Assembly: GCA_964655005.1 (NCBI GenBank)
Contig: CAZZKE010000014.1
Span: 1 to 55,318, forward strand
Source: CAZZKE01 sp964655005
GTDB lineage: Bacteria > Pseudomonadota > Alphaproteobacteria > Rhodospirillales > JABHCV01
DNA length: 55,318 bases
Direction of reading: 5' to 3'
A program made the translations under genes and the position numbers. A model generated the notes under the pieces. The model had not been told where the DNA came from. It saw nothing but the letters and a program-made list of their open reading frames with translations, and searched no databases. Of the stretch, positions 1-7,537 are shown piece after piece (within the stretch, counting starts at the first letter, position 1; each line of letters opens with the position of its first letter).

Positions 1-44
1 ACGGAAGACCGGACACTACCGGACGGCAGAGTAAAGTAAGCTGT

Positions 45-77
45 CACCGTAACCCACCGTAACCCCACCGTAACCCC
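45..77. repeat. Short tandem repeat, three units
   Basis: Three head-to-tail copies of a 10-12 base unit close to CACCGTAACC, differing only in the number of trailing C residues. It lies just downstream of the small gene at 90-311, read on the minus strand. Too short and too few units to be a CRISPR; function unknown. Confidence 0.6.
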
Positions 78-89
78 GAGGCTGGCGCG

Positions 90-311
90 TTAGATGGGCT
101 TGATTACGCCACTGTCAATGCTTGGATCATTTTTTATTGTTTCAACAAGATCATCAGCAAGATCATCCAAGGCGCTACTATCAAAACTCCTATTATGCAC
201 GTCTAACTCGAGGTCCGTAGTCACTTCGATTATTATTTTGGTATTGTTGTCCTTTGAAACATTAATTGTCTTTTTGACCGTAAGGGCATGTTTGTTCGTA
301 GAGAGAGCCAT
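90..311 (-). CDS. Hypothetical 73-residue acidic protein
   Basis: No family is recognised. The protein is hydrophilic and acidic in its second half, with no signal peptide or membrane segment. An AAGGA ribosome-binding site lies 8 bases before the ATG, which supports this strand over the hydrophobic Ser/Leu-rich frame on the opposite strand. Base composition is clearly more AT-rich than the neighbouring genes, so it may have been acquired horizontally or be a decaying remnant. It stands alone, with no operon partner in the window. Moderate confidence that it is a gene at all. Confidence 0.45.
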   Translation of the reverse strand: MALSTNKHALTVKKTINVSKDNNTKIIIEVTTDLELDVHNRSFDSSALDDLADDLVETIKNDPSIDSGVIKPI

Positions 312-414
312 TCTGATTATCCTTAAAATTATTAGAGCCTGTTTGGAAAAGAGTTGAGTAATATCAGTCGCTTATGATTCCTTTGTTTGTACGACCAACC
401 AGAGGAGAGACAAC

Positions 415-444
415 AATTACGGCGAATTACGGCGACAGTATACT
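415..444 (+). repeat. Degenerate REP-like direct repeat, copy 1
   Basis: Begins with AATTACGGCGAATTACGG and runs on through GACAGTATACT. A second copy in the same orientation lies at 1549-1579; over the 23-base core (422-444 against 1557-1579) 19 bases agree. The GACAGTATACT segment also resembles the arm of the palindrome at 47745-47800. It lies downstream of the nitrilase gene. The kind of repeat is inferred. Confidence 0.5.
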
Positions 445-535
445 AAACTCCTCATGACCGACCACCTTGAATAGGGGCACAGCAACTGAAAATTATCAAT
501 TGGTTTCCAGCAGACAGGACCGGTGATCAAGGCGG

Positions 536-1480
536 CTATTCTTCAAGGGGCCTGTTGACCGTTTCCACGGCCCGGGTCGGGGCCTCGTTGACCAATAGTT
601 TGAAAATATCCGGACGGGCGTAGTGGCCGGTTACGTCAAAATCGTACTTGCCGCGGGTGATGTCGTCCATGTCCAGTTCGGCGGTCAGGATGGCCTCTCC
701 GTCGAAATTGGGATCGGCCAGGAATTGCCCCAGGGGGCTGACAATGCAACTGCCGCCACGGGAAATAACGGTCGCCGGGTCGTCGCCCTGGATGGCGTCG
801 TAGTCTTCGGGGAAGTCGCCGCGCGTGGTATACTGGTTGCACGACAAAACGAAGCAGCGCCCTTCCATGGCGACATGCTGCATGGTCGCCGGCCAGGTGG
901 GGCGGTCGTCCGCCGTTGGCGCGCAGTAGAGCTGGATGCCCTTGTTGTACATGGCCAGGCGAAGGGCCGGCATGTAGTTTTCCCAGCATATAACCGAACC
1001 GATGATGCCGATTTCGGTATGGAAAACGGGCAGGGTGGAGCCATCGCCGAAGCCCCAGACCAGGCGTTCGAGCGCCGTCGGCATAAGTTTGCGGTGCTTG
1101 CCCAGGAAGGCGCCGTCGGGGCCGAAAGTCAGAGTGGTGCAATAAAGCGTTCCGCCATCCCGTTCGATCACCCCGATGACCAGATGAAAAGCGTTTTCCT
1201 TCGCCACGCCAGCGAGGAAATCCACGGCGGGGCCGGGGATGTCCACGGCGCTGTCGAAATAGCGCCGGAAGTCTTCCCGCCCTTCGGGCTTGCGCATGCC
1301 GATCCGGGCGCCGAAATCCAGGCCCTTGGGGTATGCGGAGACGAAGGCTTCCGGAAAAACGACCAATTGGCTTCCCTGTCTGGCGGCGTCGGCGCCCAGG
1401 GCCCTGACCTTTTCGAGTGTTTTTTCCCGATCGAATGGAACCGGTGCGGCTTGCACCACCGACGCTTTAACGACAGCCAT
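536..1480 (-). CDS. Nitrilase-family carbon-nitrogen hydrolase
   Basis: A 314-residue enzyme of the nitrilase branch (hydrolysis of nitriles to acids and ammonia), cytoplasmic. The catalytic triad is visible as Glu44 (FPEAF), Lys131 (HRKLMPT) and Cys165 (VICWENYMP); the CWEN context is typical of true nitrilases rather than amidases. Length fits the family (about 310-350). The N-terminal start MAVVKASVVQAAP matches the conserved beginning of nitrilases. It is a single gene, bracketed by two similar direct repeats at 415-444 and 1549-1579, and separated by 133 bases from the next minus-strand gene upstream. The substrate cannot be told from sequence (aliphatic or aromatic nitrile, or cyanide). 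Confidence 0.92.
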   Translation of the reverse strand: MAVVKASVVQAAPVPFDREKTLEKVRALGADAARQGSQLVVFPEAFVSAYPKGLDFGARIGMRKPEGREDFRRYFDSAVDIPGPAVDFLAGVAKENAFHLVIGVIERDGGTLYCTTLTFGPDGAFLGKHRKLMPTALERLVWGFGDGSTLPVFHTEIGIIGSVICWENYMPALRLAMYNKGIQLYCAPTADDRPTWPATMQHVAMEGRCFVLSCNQYTTRGDFPEDYDAIQGDDPATVISRGGSCIVSPLGQFLADPNFDGEAILTAELDMDDITRGKYDFDVTGHYARPDIFKLLVNEAPTRAVETVNRPLEE

Positions 1481-1548
1481 TGTATCCTCCCTGACGATTG
1501 AATCCCGGTCCCCCGAGGCTATGGGTGAATATACTCTACAAATTATGA

Positions 1549-1579
1549 AATTACGGGCGAATTACGTCGACGATTTACT
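1549..1579 (+). repeat. Degenerate REP-like direct repeat, copy 2
   Basis: Begins AATTACGGGCGAATTACG and continues to GATTTACT. It matches the copy at 415-444 in the same orientation, including the doubled AATTACGG unit, so the nitrilase gene sits between two copies about 1.1 kb apart. Confidence 0.5.
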
Positions 1580-1613
1580 GTAATAGTCGTTTAGCGGCAG
1601 ATTCAAGCCGCAA

Positions 1614-2594
1614 TTATCCTCCCGTCGCGACCCATTTCTGGATACGGTTATTGGCGAAGTCGGCGGCGAAAACCGTGCCGTCCGCGGCCACGGCGACCGC
1701 CGTCACGTAGGAAAATTGTCCCGGCCCGCCGCCTTTTTCTCCGAAGGAAGACAGAAATGTTCCGTCCGGGGTGAATTTCTGGATTCGATTGTTGTAGAAA
1801 TCGGCGACAAAAACATTCCCCCCGGCGTCGATGTCGATGCTGGTCACGGTGGCGAACCAGCCCCGGAACGGGCCGAAAATATTGATCGCGAAGGGGCCGC
1901 CCCATTTGGTCCAGTATGTACCGTCCGCCCGGAACGCCTGGACCCTGTCGTTATATCCGTCGCCAAAATAAAGCACCCCGTCCTTGCCGATCGCCACGTC
2001 GGTTGGATAGTTGAATTCTCCGGCGGCCAGGCCGACCTTGCCGGTCGTTCCCCACTGCCGGACAAAGGTTCCATCGGCCTTAAGCCGCTGAATTCGCTGG
2101 TTGTAGAAATCGGCGACGTAAATATCGCCATTGGCGGCGATGGCGATGCCGCCGGGCGCCTTGAACCGGCCCGGCCCCGAGCCGCTGCCGCCGATGATCC
2201 GGTGCGGGGTTCCATCCAGGCCGAAAACCTGGATACGGTCGTTCCAGTATTCGGCGACGTAAATTTCGTCGCCGGCGATCCGCAGATTCATCGGCCGCTT
2301 CAGATCGCCGGGTTTTATTCCGGGCTGTCCGAACTGGCGCTTGAAAACGCCGTTGAAATCAAAGACCTGAATGCGGCCATTGCGGGAATCGGCGACAAAT
2401 ACCTCTTGCCCGGCGACGGCCAGGCCGGTCGGATCCCGAAACCGGCCCGGCTCGCTTCCCTTGCCGCCCCAGGCCATAACGAACTCGTAGCCCGGCCCCT
2501 GCGGTGACGGCACGAAGGCCAGCCAGCCGGCGACAATGACGAAGACGGCGAAAATCAGAAATCCGGCGATTACTCTCAGGAAAAGGCGTTTCAT
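1614..2594 (-). CDS. Membrane-anchored NHL-repeat beta-propeller protein
   Basis: 326 residues. An N-terminal hydrophobic segment (about residues 5-28) anchors or exports the protein; the rest is a propeller of six NHL repeats. The repeat ends are easy to see: VADSRNGRIQVF, VAEYWNDRIQVF, VADFYNQRIQRL, FGDGYNDRVQAF, VADFYNNRIQKF and AADFANNRIQKW, spaced about 45-60 residues. NHL propellers bind proteins or other ligands and are not usually enzymes in this form. It is the last gene of the cassette driven from the mer-type promoter at 3812-3843, with only 19 bases to the barrel gene upstream. A role in metal handling is inferred from context only. Confidence 0.85.
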   Translation of the reverse strand: MKRLFLRVIAGFLIFAVFVIVAGWLAFVPSPQGPGYEFVMAWGGKGSEPGRFRDPTGLAVAGQEVFVADSRNGRIQVFDFNGVFKRQFGQPGIKPGDLKRPMNLRIAGDEIYVAEYWNDRIQVFGLDGTPHRIIGGSGSGPGRFKAPGGIAIAANGDIYVADFYNQRIQRLKADGTFVRQWGTTGKVGLAAGEFNYPTDVAIGKDGVLYFGDGYNDRVQAFRADGTYWTKWGGPFAINIFGPFRGWFATVTSIDIDAGGNVFVADFYNNRIQKFTPDGTFLSSFGEKGGGPGQFSYVTAVAVAADGTVFAADFANNRIQKWVATGG

Positions 2595-2613
2595 CTTATA
2601 TTCCCAAACGGTT

Positions 2614-3465
2614 CTAGAATTCGTATTTGGTTGTCAATCTGAACCGGTAATCGGATGTCGGCTGCGATCCCAAAAGGTTTTCGGCGAGCGGAATCTGGAT
2701 TCCCGCCGTTACGGCGTAAACGCCGTATGTCCAGAATATTCCCGGTGACGCGAACAGTTCCCAGCCGCCGGTATCGGCGACGTCGCCGCCGCGCAGGGTA
2801 TCGCGTTCGGAATTTTCAAAATTCAGTTCCAGGAACAACACCGTGTCGGGCTCCTTGTATCCGCTGAGGACCGGACGGATGCCGCCGACCAGGTCCAGAA
2901 GAAACCTGTCGCCCTTCTCCAGCCCGCCGCCGCCTTCGGTGTTCAACCGGTACCTGATCGCCGTATTGTAATACCAGCGCCGCGATTCCAGGCCATGCAG
3001 CAGGCCGCCGACAAAATCCGTCGAACCGCTGCCCAGCCGGGGGGTCCGGCCATCGCTGCCGGTCGGCAGCTTGATTTGAAACAGGGCCGTCGTCGAATAT
3101 TGCCGACCGGGTTTGTCGATCCGGAGAAACCGGTACTTCGTGCCCAGAACCGCATCGCCAATGCCGGATGATCTTTTGCCGTTGCCGACCTTGTCGACCA
3201 GGGGGATTTCCGCCTTGACGGTCCAGCTGGCGGTGACCCCGTATTCGTATTCCAGCGCCAGTTCCTGTTCGCGTTCCCTGTCTCCGCCGCCGCTTTTGCG
3301 GTCGCGATTGTATGCCAGGGTCAGTTCCTGGCCATCCTTGGAATGAACATGGGCGCCGGGGGTGAAAATCGGTTCATGGGCGCCGGCCGTTTTAACCATG
3401 GCAAGGGCGATGGCTATGGCCAGCACCGGCGGACGCGCCCTGTTGCGGCGGTCAGCGGGTGTCAT
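2614..3465 (-). CDS. Outer-membrane beta-barrel protein, phenol-pathway transporter (COG4313)-like
   Basis: 283 residues with an N-terminal signal peptide (hydrophobic residues about 13-28, then HEPIF). The rest alternates polar and aromatic residues in predicted beta strands and ends in KYEF, a typical outer-membrane protein terminus with C-terminal Phe. The pattern is that of the MetA-pathway-of-phenol-degradation-like transporter family, often found next to metal genes. The start codon overlaps the stop of the HMA protein gene by 4 bases (ATGA), so translation is probably coupled. The solute is unknown; it could be a channel, or a structural barrel paired with the HMA protein. Family assignment is by pattern and is moderately secure. 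Confidence 0.7.
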   Translation of the reverse strand: MTPADRRNRARPPVLAIAIALAMVKTAGAHEPIFTPGAHVHSKDGQELTLAYNRDRKSGGGDREREQELALEYEYGVTASWTVKAEIPLVDKVGNGKRSSGIGDAVLGTKYRFLRIDKPGRQYSTTALFQIKLPTGSDGRTPRLGSGSTDFVGGLLHGLESRRWYYNTAIRYRLNTEGGGGLEKGDRFLLDLVGGIRPVLSGYKEPDTVLFLELNFENSERDTLRGGDVADTGGWELFASPGIFWTYGVYAVTAGIQIPLAENLLGSQPTSDYRFRLTTKYEF

Positions 3466-3776
3466 GGTTTTTTCAGCCCCTTGAATTTGCGCAACGTGAA
3501 GCCGGCGTCGCTGACCGCCTGCCTGGCCCTGGCTTCGTCGAGCGTCGTGCCCGGGGCCATGGTTACGGCGACGATTCCCTGGTCGATCTGAATGTCTACG
3601 GATTTGACGTTTTCCAGTCCACTGAGCTGTTTTTCAACCCCGTAGGCGCAAAACGGGCAGGCCAGCCCATCGACATAAAGATCGTAGGAATGGGAATCGG
3701 CGAGGCCCGGCGCCGCCAGCACGACCGTTAGCGCAAGGGTCAGGAAAAACCGTTTCAGTGCTCCTTGGTATGACAT
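3462..3776 (-). CDS. Periplasmic heavy-metal-associated (HMA) domain protein, MerP-like
   Basis: 104 residues: a signal peptide (about residues 8-27, cleaved after GLADS or nearby) and one HMA domain. The metal-binding motif is GLACPFC with Cys40 and Cys43, so CxxC as in MerP but with Pro-Phe between the cysteines. This makes it a periplasmic binder of a thiophilic metal ion. It is the first gene after the mer-type promoter at 3812-3843 and overlaps the barrel gene by 4 bases. No merT or merA follows, so this is not a classical mercury-detoxification operon. Mercury, copper or another soft metal are possible ligands. Confidence 0.85.
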   Translation of the reverse strand: MSYQGALKRFFLTLALTVVLAAPGLADSHSYDLYVDGLACPFCAYGVEKQLSGLENVKSVDIQIDQGIVAVTMAPGTTLDEARARQAVSDAGFTLRKFKGLKKP

Positions 3777-3811
3777 ATGGGATGCTCCGTTTATCGAATT
3801 CCGATCTTACG

Positions 3812-3843
3812 GACTTAGCATCCGTACCACGGTCCGGAGTCAA
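3812..3843 (-). promoter_or_regulatory. mer-type promoter with overlapping MerR operator
   Basis: Read on the minus strand: a -35 box TTGACT at 3843-3838, then a dyad CCGGACC-GT-GGTACGG (3837-3822, one mismatch between arms), then a -10-like TAAGTC at 3817-3812. The spacer is 19-20 bases, longer than the 17 of ordinary promoters, as in MerR-activated promoters where the regulator untwists the DNA. Tn501 PmerT has the same TTGACTCCG start and a GTACGG half-site (known). It sits between the merR stop and the HMA gene, both on the same strand. Confidence 0.8.
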
Positions 3844-3862
3844 GCTGAAATTGCAAGTGCGA

Positions 3863-4279
3863 TCATTGAGTCGGCGCCGGGTTCTCCAGCGCCCCGATGA
3901 TCGAACAGCCATCCAGTCCGCCGCGGGACGGGCAGGAGGCGATGACGGCCCGCAGGGCGGAACCTATTTTTTCCAGTTCGCCGATCTTGTTTTTGACCTC
4001 TTCCAGTTTCGCTTTCGCCTGTTTCTGGATATCGGCGCAATCGGCGCCGGGGGCCGCCCGCAGCGTCAAAAGTTCTTCGATCTCGCGCAGGGAAAAGCCC
4101 AGTCGCTGAGCCTGGCGAATGAAACGAATTCGTCGCACGGTTTCGTCGGGGTAGGTCCGGTATCCGCCATTACGGGGTTTGAGCGGTTGACGTATCAGCC
4201 CCTTGCGTTCGTAGAAGCGTATTGTTTCCACTCCTACTCCGGCCTGCCGGGCGGTCTTGCTGATAGTCAATGTTTCCAT
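3863..4279 (-). CDS. merR: MerR-family metal-responsive transcriptional regulator, mercury-type
   Basis: 138 residues with an N-terminal winged helix (METLTISKTARQAGVGVETIRFYE region, residues 1-50), a dimerisation helix (about 80-112) and a metal-binding loop. The three cysteines Cys81, Cys116 and Cys125 line up one residue off with Cys82, Cys117 and Cys126 of Tn501 MerR, and the spacing of the SCPSRGGLDGC loop is the same. I chose the ATG at 4279; a longer frame to 4528 would run into the gene upstream and adds sequence unlike MerR. It lies 87 bases upstream of the HMA gene and presumably acts on the mer-type promoter between them. Mercury or another soft metal is the likely effector; binding is inferred. 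Confidence 0.88.
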   Translation of the reverse strand: METLTISKTARQAGVGVETIRFYERKGLIRQPLKPRNGGYRTYPDETVRRIRFIRQAQRLGFSLREIEELLTLRAAPGADCADIQKQAKAKLEEVKNKIGELEKIGSALRAVIASCPSRGGLDGCSIIGALENPAPTQ

Positions 4280-4314
4280 GGATTGCCGATAATTCCAGCC
4301 CATTCCTGTATTCT

Positions 4315-4944
4315 TCAATCGAAATACTTGTCCAGTTCCAGCGAGAAGACGATGAAGACCATCAGGAACATGACGAATTCGGCGAGCGCAATCAGCATGA
4401 TAAAATTGGAAATTCGCCGTGCCGACGGTTTCATGCCATGCCAGACCCGCCGCATATACCATTTCCAGCCCGGCAGCCACGACCACTTTTGCCAAAGATG
4501 CAGATAGCGATGGATATCGCGCCCCCACTGCACCAGGCTTTTGTCTACCTCGTCCATGCGGGCCTGGCGTTGGTCGCGCGTGGTTCCGGAATAATCGTCG
4601 ATGATAACCAGGTCCGCCTTGCCATCGGGCCGGTTTTCGATGCGGAACGTGGTCGATGTCTTGAGCCCCTGGCCATAGTGAATGACCAGACCATCGGCGG
4701 TCTGCTCGCTTCTTAGCGTCGTTTCAAGCGGCTTGTCGATGCTCAGGTTGGTGCCCTTGAATTCATATTCGTGCTCGCCGGTTTGCCGCCAATGCGCAAA
4801 TTCCATCAGCGCGTTGATCCGCAGCAAACGACCGGCATCGTTTAGAAACGGCCGCAGGGCTTCGGCGGAAAACGGCGTTTGCACCGTTACCTGGGCAAAA
4901 TCCTGATCCTGTTCCGGGGCGTCGGATGCGGGGGTTTCCGTCAT
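4315..4944 (-). CDS. Hypothetical protein with C-terminal membrane anchor
   Basis: 209 residues, no named family recognised. Residues 1-150 form a soluble alpha/beta region that could be a START/SRPBCC-like fold (alternating strands such as TTFRIENRPDGKADLVIIDD); this is a guess from pattern. A Trp-rich segment (about 150-168) precedes a single membrane segment near residues 182-204, ending in LDKYFD. The start codon overlaps the stop of the universal stress protein gene by 4 bases, so the two are co-translated. Only 35 bases separate it from merR downstream. Confidence 0.7.
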   Translation of the reverse strand: MTETPASDAPEQDQDFAQVTVQTPFSAEALRPFLNDAGRLLRINALMEFAHWRQTGEHEYEFKGTNLSIDKPLETTLRSEQTADGLVIHYGQGLKTSTTFRIENRPDGKADLVIIDDYSGTTRDQRQARMDEVDKSLVQWGRDIHRYLHLWQKWSWLPGWKWYMRRVWHGMKPSARRISNFIMLIALAEFVMFLMVFIVFSLELDKYFD

Positions 4945-5408
4945 CGTTCTGGATAGGGAATAATCATCAGGCGGGTAGTCAGGGACCGGGCCAGGGCATC
5001 GAGAACCATGCGGGAACGATACCCGACCGCTCCCTTGGGCCGGGGCGAGCCGATAATGGCCAGGTCGAACCGTCCGGCCGCGCAGCAGTCAATCAGGCAA
5101 TCGGCGGGCTTGCCGAGCACTATATCGTATGAAAACGCGGTGCCGTTGCTTTCGGCGGCCTCGGTCATGCGGTCAATTTCCTGGGCCGTTTCCCGGGCCA
5201 GCTGGTTTTCTACATAACTGCCGAAGCGAATTTGGGTAACCGCGTTGTTGAGCCAGTCGTCGCCCATCATGCCTTTCCAGAAGTCCGGCACCACCAGTAA
5301 TTGATGTAACGAGGCGGTGTTTTCACGGGCCAGATCCAGCGCCGCGGTTTCCGCGGCGATAGCGCCAGGGGTGGCGTGGCTGGCGACAATAATATTTTCT
5401 ATCTTCAT
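4941..5408 (-). CDS. Universal stress protein (UspA family)
   Basis: 155 residues, single Usp domain: an N-terminal strand KIENIIVASHATPGA, helix, and a C-terminal strand DLAIIGSPRPKG followed by SLTTRLMIIPYPE. Usp proteins are small cytoplasmic nucleotide-binding or dimeric stress proteins. The ATP-binding signature G-2x-G-9x-G(S/T) is imperfect here, so it may belong to the non-ATP-binding UspA type. Followed by the membrane-anchored hypothetical gene with a 4-base overlap. A strong terminator at 5438-5473 separates it from the permease pair upstream, so it needs its own promoter. Confidence 0.85.
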   Translation of the reverse strand: MKIENIIVASHATPGAIAAETAALDLARENTASLHQLLVVPDFWKGMMGDDWLNNAVTQIRFGSYVENQLARETAQEIDRMTEAAESNGTAFSYDIVLGKPADCLIDCCAAGRFDLAIIGSPRPKGAVGYRSRMVLDALARSLTTRLMIIPYPER

Positions 5409-5437
5409 GGTTTTATTTTATATCAAAAATCAGGCAA

Positions 5438-5473
5438 GGAAAACCCGGCGTCCATGGGAACGCCGGGTTTTCC
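5438..5473 (-). terminator. Hairpin terminator after the YeiH operon
   Basis: A perfect 14-base stem (GGAAAACCCGGCGT with its complement) around an 8-base loop. The A and T ends of the stem give T-rich RNA on either strand, so it could work in both directions. It follows the 53-residue membrane protein gene and precedes the stress protein gene. Confidence 0.85.
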
Positions 5474-5493
5474 CTTAGGCTTGGGCCATCACG

Positions 5494-5655
5494 TTACTGG
5501 GTCAGGTACACACCCAGCGCAATCGCCAACGAACACAGCAGGGCGATAAAGTCCTCGCGGCGGTCACTGGCGAAGATCGACAGCGCCGAACCACGGTGGA
5601 ATTTGGCGCCCGCTTCTTCCTGCAAGTCGATATCCTGAGAGTTATGATCACTCAT
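5494..5655 (-). CDS. Small single-pass membrane protein, partner of YeiH-type permease
   Basis: 53 residues beginning MSDHNSQDIDLQ, with a hydrophilic N-terminal half and one membrane helix at about residues 36-52 (FIALLCSLAIALGVYL). The ATG at 5655 is preceded by GGGGAG; the longer upstream frame only overlaps the permease gene and is rejected. The gene follows the permease by 14 bases and shares its terminator, so the pair is an operon. A small accessory subunit or regulator of the transporter is a reasonable inference; nothing in sequence proves it. Confidence 0.75.
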   Translation of the reverse strand: MSDHNSQDIDLQEEAGAKFHRGSALSIFASDRREDFIALLCSLAIALGVYLTQ

Positions 5656-5669
5656 TTTTCCGTACTCCC

Positions 5670-7232
5670 CTATATGGTTTCGCTGACGAACAGCAGGATG
5701 ACGATCAGCGACAGCACCGCTTTCGCCGTGCCGACGATGCCGCCGATAATTAGCGGTTGCCCGCCCGCCTGCTTGATCGATGCGAAGGTGATCTGCATCC
5801 CCAGACCGGTCAGGCCGAAGGCGAACAGTAGTGTGATCCATTGCCTAAACTTTTTGATTTTCTTCGCCGTATGACGGACCGCCTTGGTTGCTTTCTTAAG
5901 CACCTTGTTGGCCCCCTTCGAGAAAATCTTGGCGTTGTGCAGGCCCCGGATGACTTCCCATTCCTCGACCGTGGGAATCTTGCGGTTCTTGATCAGGCTG
6001 GCCAGGGCCGCCTTGCGGTCGGCCTTGACCACCTTGTTGGCTTCGGCCGACAGTTCGGCGATCTGCTCCGGTTTCAACAGCTTCGATTCCTTGATGTCAC
6101 TATTGAAATATTTACCCTTGTAATGCTGCGCCGGCGCGAACACACCGGTCGAAGACAGGGCGAACATCAAGATAAAGCCAAGCACGAACACCGGGAATTT
6201 CTCGAAGATCACGGCGCCGACCTTGACTTTGCCACCTTCGCCTTCACCTTCATGCTTGACGTACCATATGGCCAGCCACAACACGATGATCGGCAGGAAC
6301 AGGACCCGGGTGATGTTGAAAATTTCACCGACCTTCAGGGTCTCGATGCCGTCCGGCTGATAGGCCAGGGCGGCGCCCGCGACCTGGGCCGAATTCAGGA
6401 TGCCGGTGCCGGCCCAGGCGCCGAACTGGACATGTCCGAGATCGAGCAGATTGCCAACGACCGGGAAGATGAACATGCTGCCGACGCCCCACAACAGGAT
6501 GGTGCCGATAGTGTAGGCGATTTCGACCGATTTGGCCTGTACCACCGGCGCCGCAGCGACCGTCGCCGAGACGCCGCAAACCCCCATGCCGGCGGATAAC
6601 ACGCCGCCCATAGAGTTTGGTATCTTGCGCATACGGCCCATCATCAGGGTCATGCCGACCGAGCCCAGGACGAAGAATCCGACCATTACCACCGACAGCT
6701 TGCCGAGCGATTGCAGTTCGGCCAGGCTGTATAGCGTGCCGAGCAGGATAACGCCGGTTTTCAGGCCAAGACGGGATAGCCGGACGCCGTTTTCGGCCCA
6801 TGCCGGGATGCCGAACACGTTGACGATGACGATACCGGCGATGATGCCGATCACCACGTAGTTAAGCCCCAGCACCTGATGCAGATACTTGGCGCCCATT
6901 ACCGGGCCCATGGATTTGCTCATCACCGCGACCCAGGGCGCGCCGTACCAGCGCACCAACATCGCCACCAGCAGAATAAAAACGGCCCCGGCTACCGACG
7001 ACAGGTAATAGTCGGCGCTGCCTTCCTCGTGCGAGCCAAACAGGTGCCAGGCGCCGATGACGATGCCGATGATACCGGCGGCATACCCGATGCCGACCAT
7101 TTCGCCGACATATTTCTTGTTGCTCAACATGTCGATCAAACCGTTCATCATGCCGGAATCGGCCAAGTAGGCGATGGCGATGAAAACTACGCCCATAATC
7201 AGCAGGGCCGGATGCTTCTTGGTATAAACCAT
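5670..7232 (-). CDS. YeiH/UPF0324-family putative sulfate-exporter-like permease, enlarged
   Basis: 520 residues against about 330-350 for most YeiH proteins. The family core is clear: RLGLKTGVILLGTLYSL, SAGMGVCGVSATVAAAPV and the terminal FGLTGLGMQITFASIKQAGG. Two parts are extra: an N-terminal extension of about 110 residues with further membrane helices, and a charged lysine-rich loop (about residues 375-465) before the last helices. The core family is predicted to export sulfate or related anions, but this is weakly supported experimentally. Preceded by GGGGA at the ATG and followed by a 53-residue membrane protein in the same operon. Confidence 0.82.
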   Translation of the reverse strand: MVYTKKHPALLIMGVVFIAIAYLADSGMMNGLIDMLSNKKYVGEMVGIGYAAGIIGIVIGAWHLFGSHEEGSADYYLSSVAGAVFILLVAMLVRWYGAPWVAVMSKSMGPVMGAKYLHQVLGLNYVVIGIIAGIVIVNVFGIPAWAENGVRLSRLGLKTGVILLGTLYSLAELQSLGKLSVVMVGFFVLGSVGMTLMMGRMRKIPNSMGGVLSAGMGVCGVSATVAAAPVVQAKSVEIAYTIGTILLWGVGSMFIFPVVGNLLDLGHVQFGAWAGTGILNSAQVAGAALAYQPDGIETLKVGEIFNITRVLFLPIIVLWLAIWYVKHEGEGEGGKVKVGAVIFEKFPVFVLGFILMFALSSTGVFAPAQHYKGKYFNSDIKESKLLKPEQIAELSAEANKVVKADRKAALASLIKNRKIPTVEEWEVIRGLHNAKIFSKGANKVLKKATKAVRHTAKKIKKFRQWITLLFAFGLTGLGMQITFASIKQAGGQPLIIGGIVGTAKAVLSLIVILLFVSETI

Positions 7233-7537
7233 ATTATTGTTCCCCTATTGGTTTCGGATTTTATCCTTTTACCGGTGACCGCCGAAATACGGCTGACTGT
7301 ACGCCCTTAACGCGCAATCCCAGCCCGCCTAAGCCATATCCCCGTCGGGACCGGACTTAACCGGACAGGCCACCATCGAAATACCGTGCGTGATTTTCCT
7401 CCCGTCTGTTGCAAACCCCAAGCCACAGCACTCCCGTGCAGAGAAAACTGCGGCATCCGATGATTAAACGCACGATACGCCCGATTTATTCCCCGTATTG
7501 TGAAATATTTTAATCCCGGGTGGTTTTGCGGGAAACT
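7233..7537. other. Intergenic region upstream of the permease operon
   Basis: 305 bases between the permease start and the anti-sigma stop, both on the minus strand. No ORF with a ribosome-binding site, no tRNA-like fold and no clear terminator were seen. It presumably carries the permease promoter, which I could not place. Confidence 0.6.

Noticed and set aside
45..77. CRISPR array
   Set aside because: Units of about 10-12 bases with no spacers.
94..357. Hydrophobic 87-codon frame opposite the 73-residue gene
   Set aside because: Overlaps it fully; the Ser/Leu-rich product looks like an antisense artefact and has no good ribosome-binding site.
3462..4279. A full mercury-resistance operon
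   Set aside because: No reductase, membrane transporter or lyase gene is present; only the regulator, promoter and a MerP-like protein.
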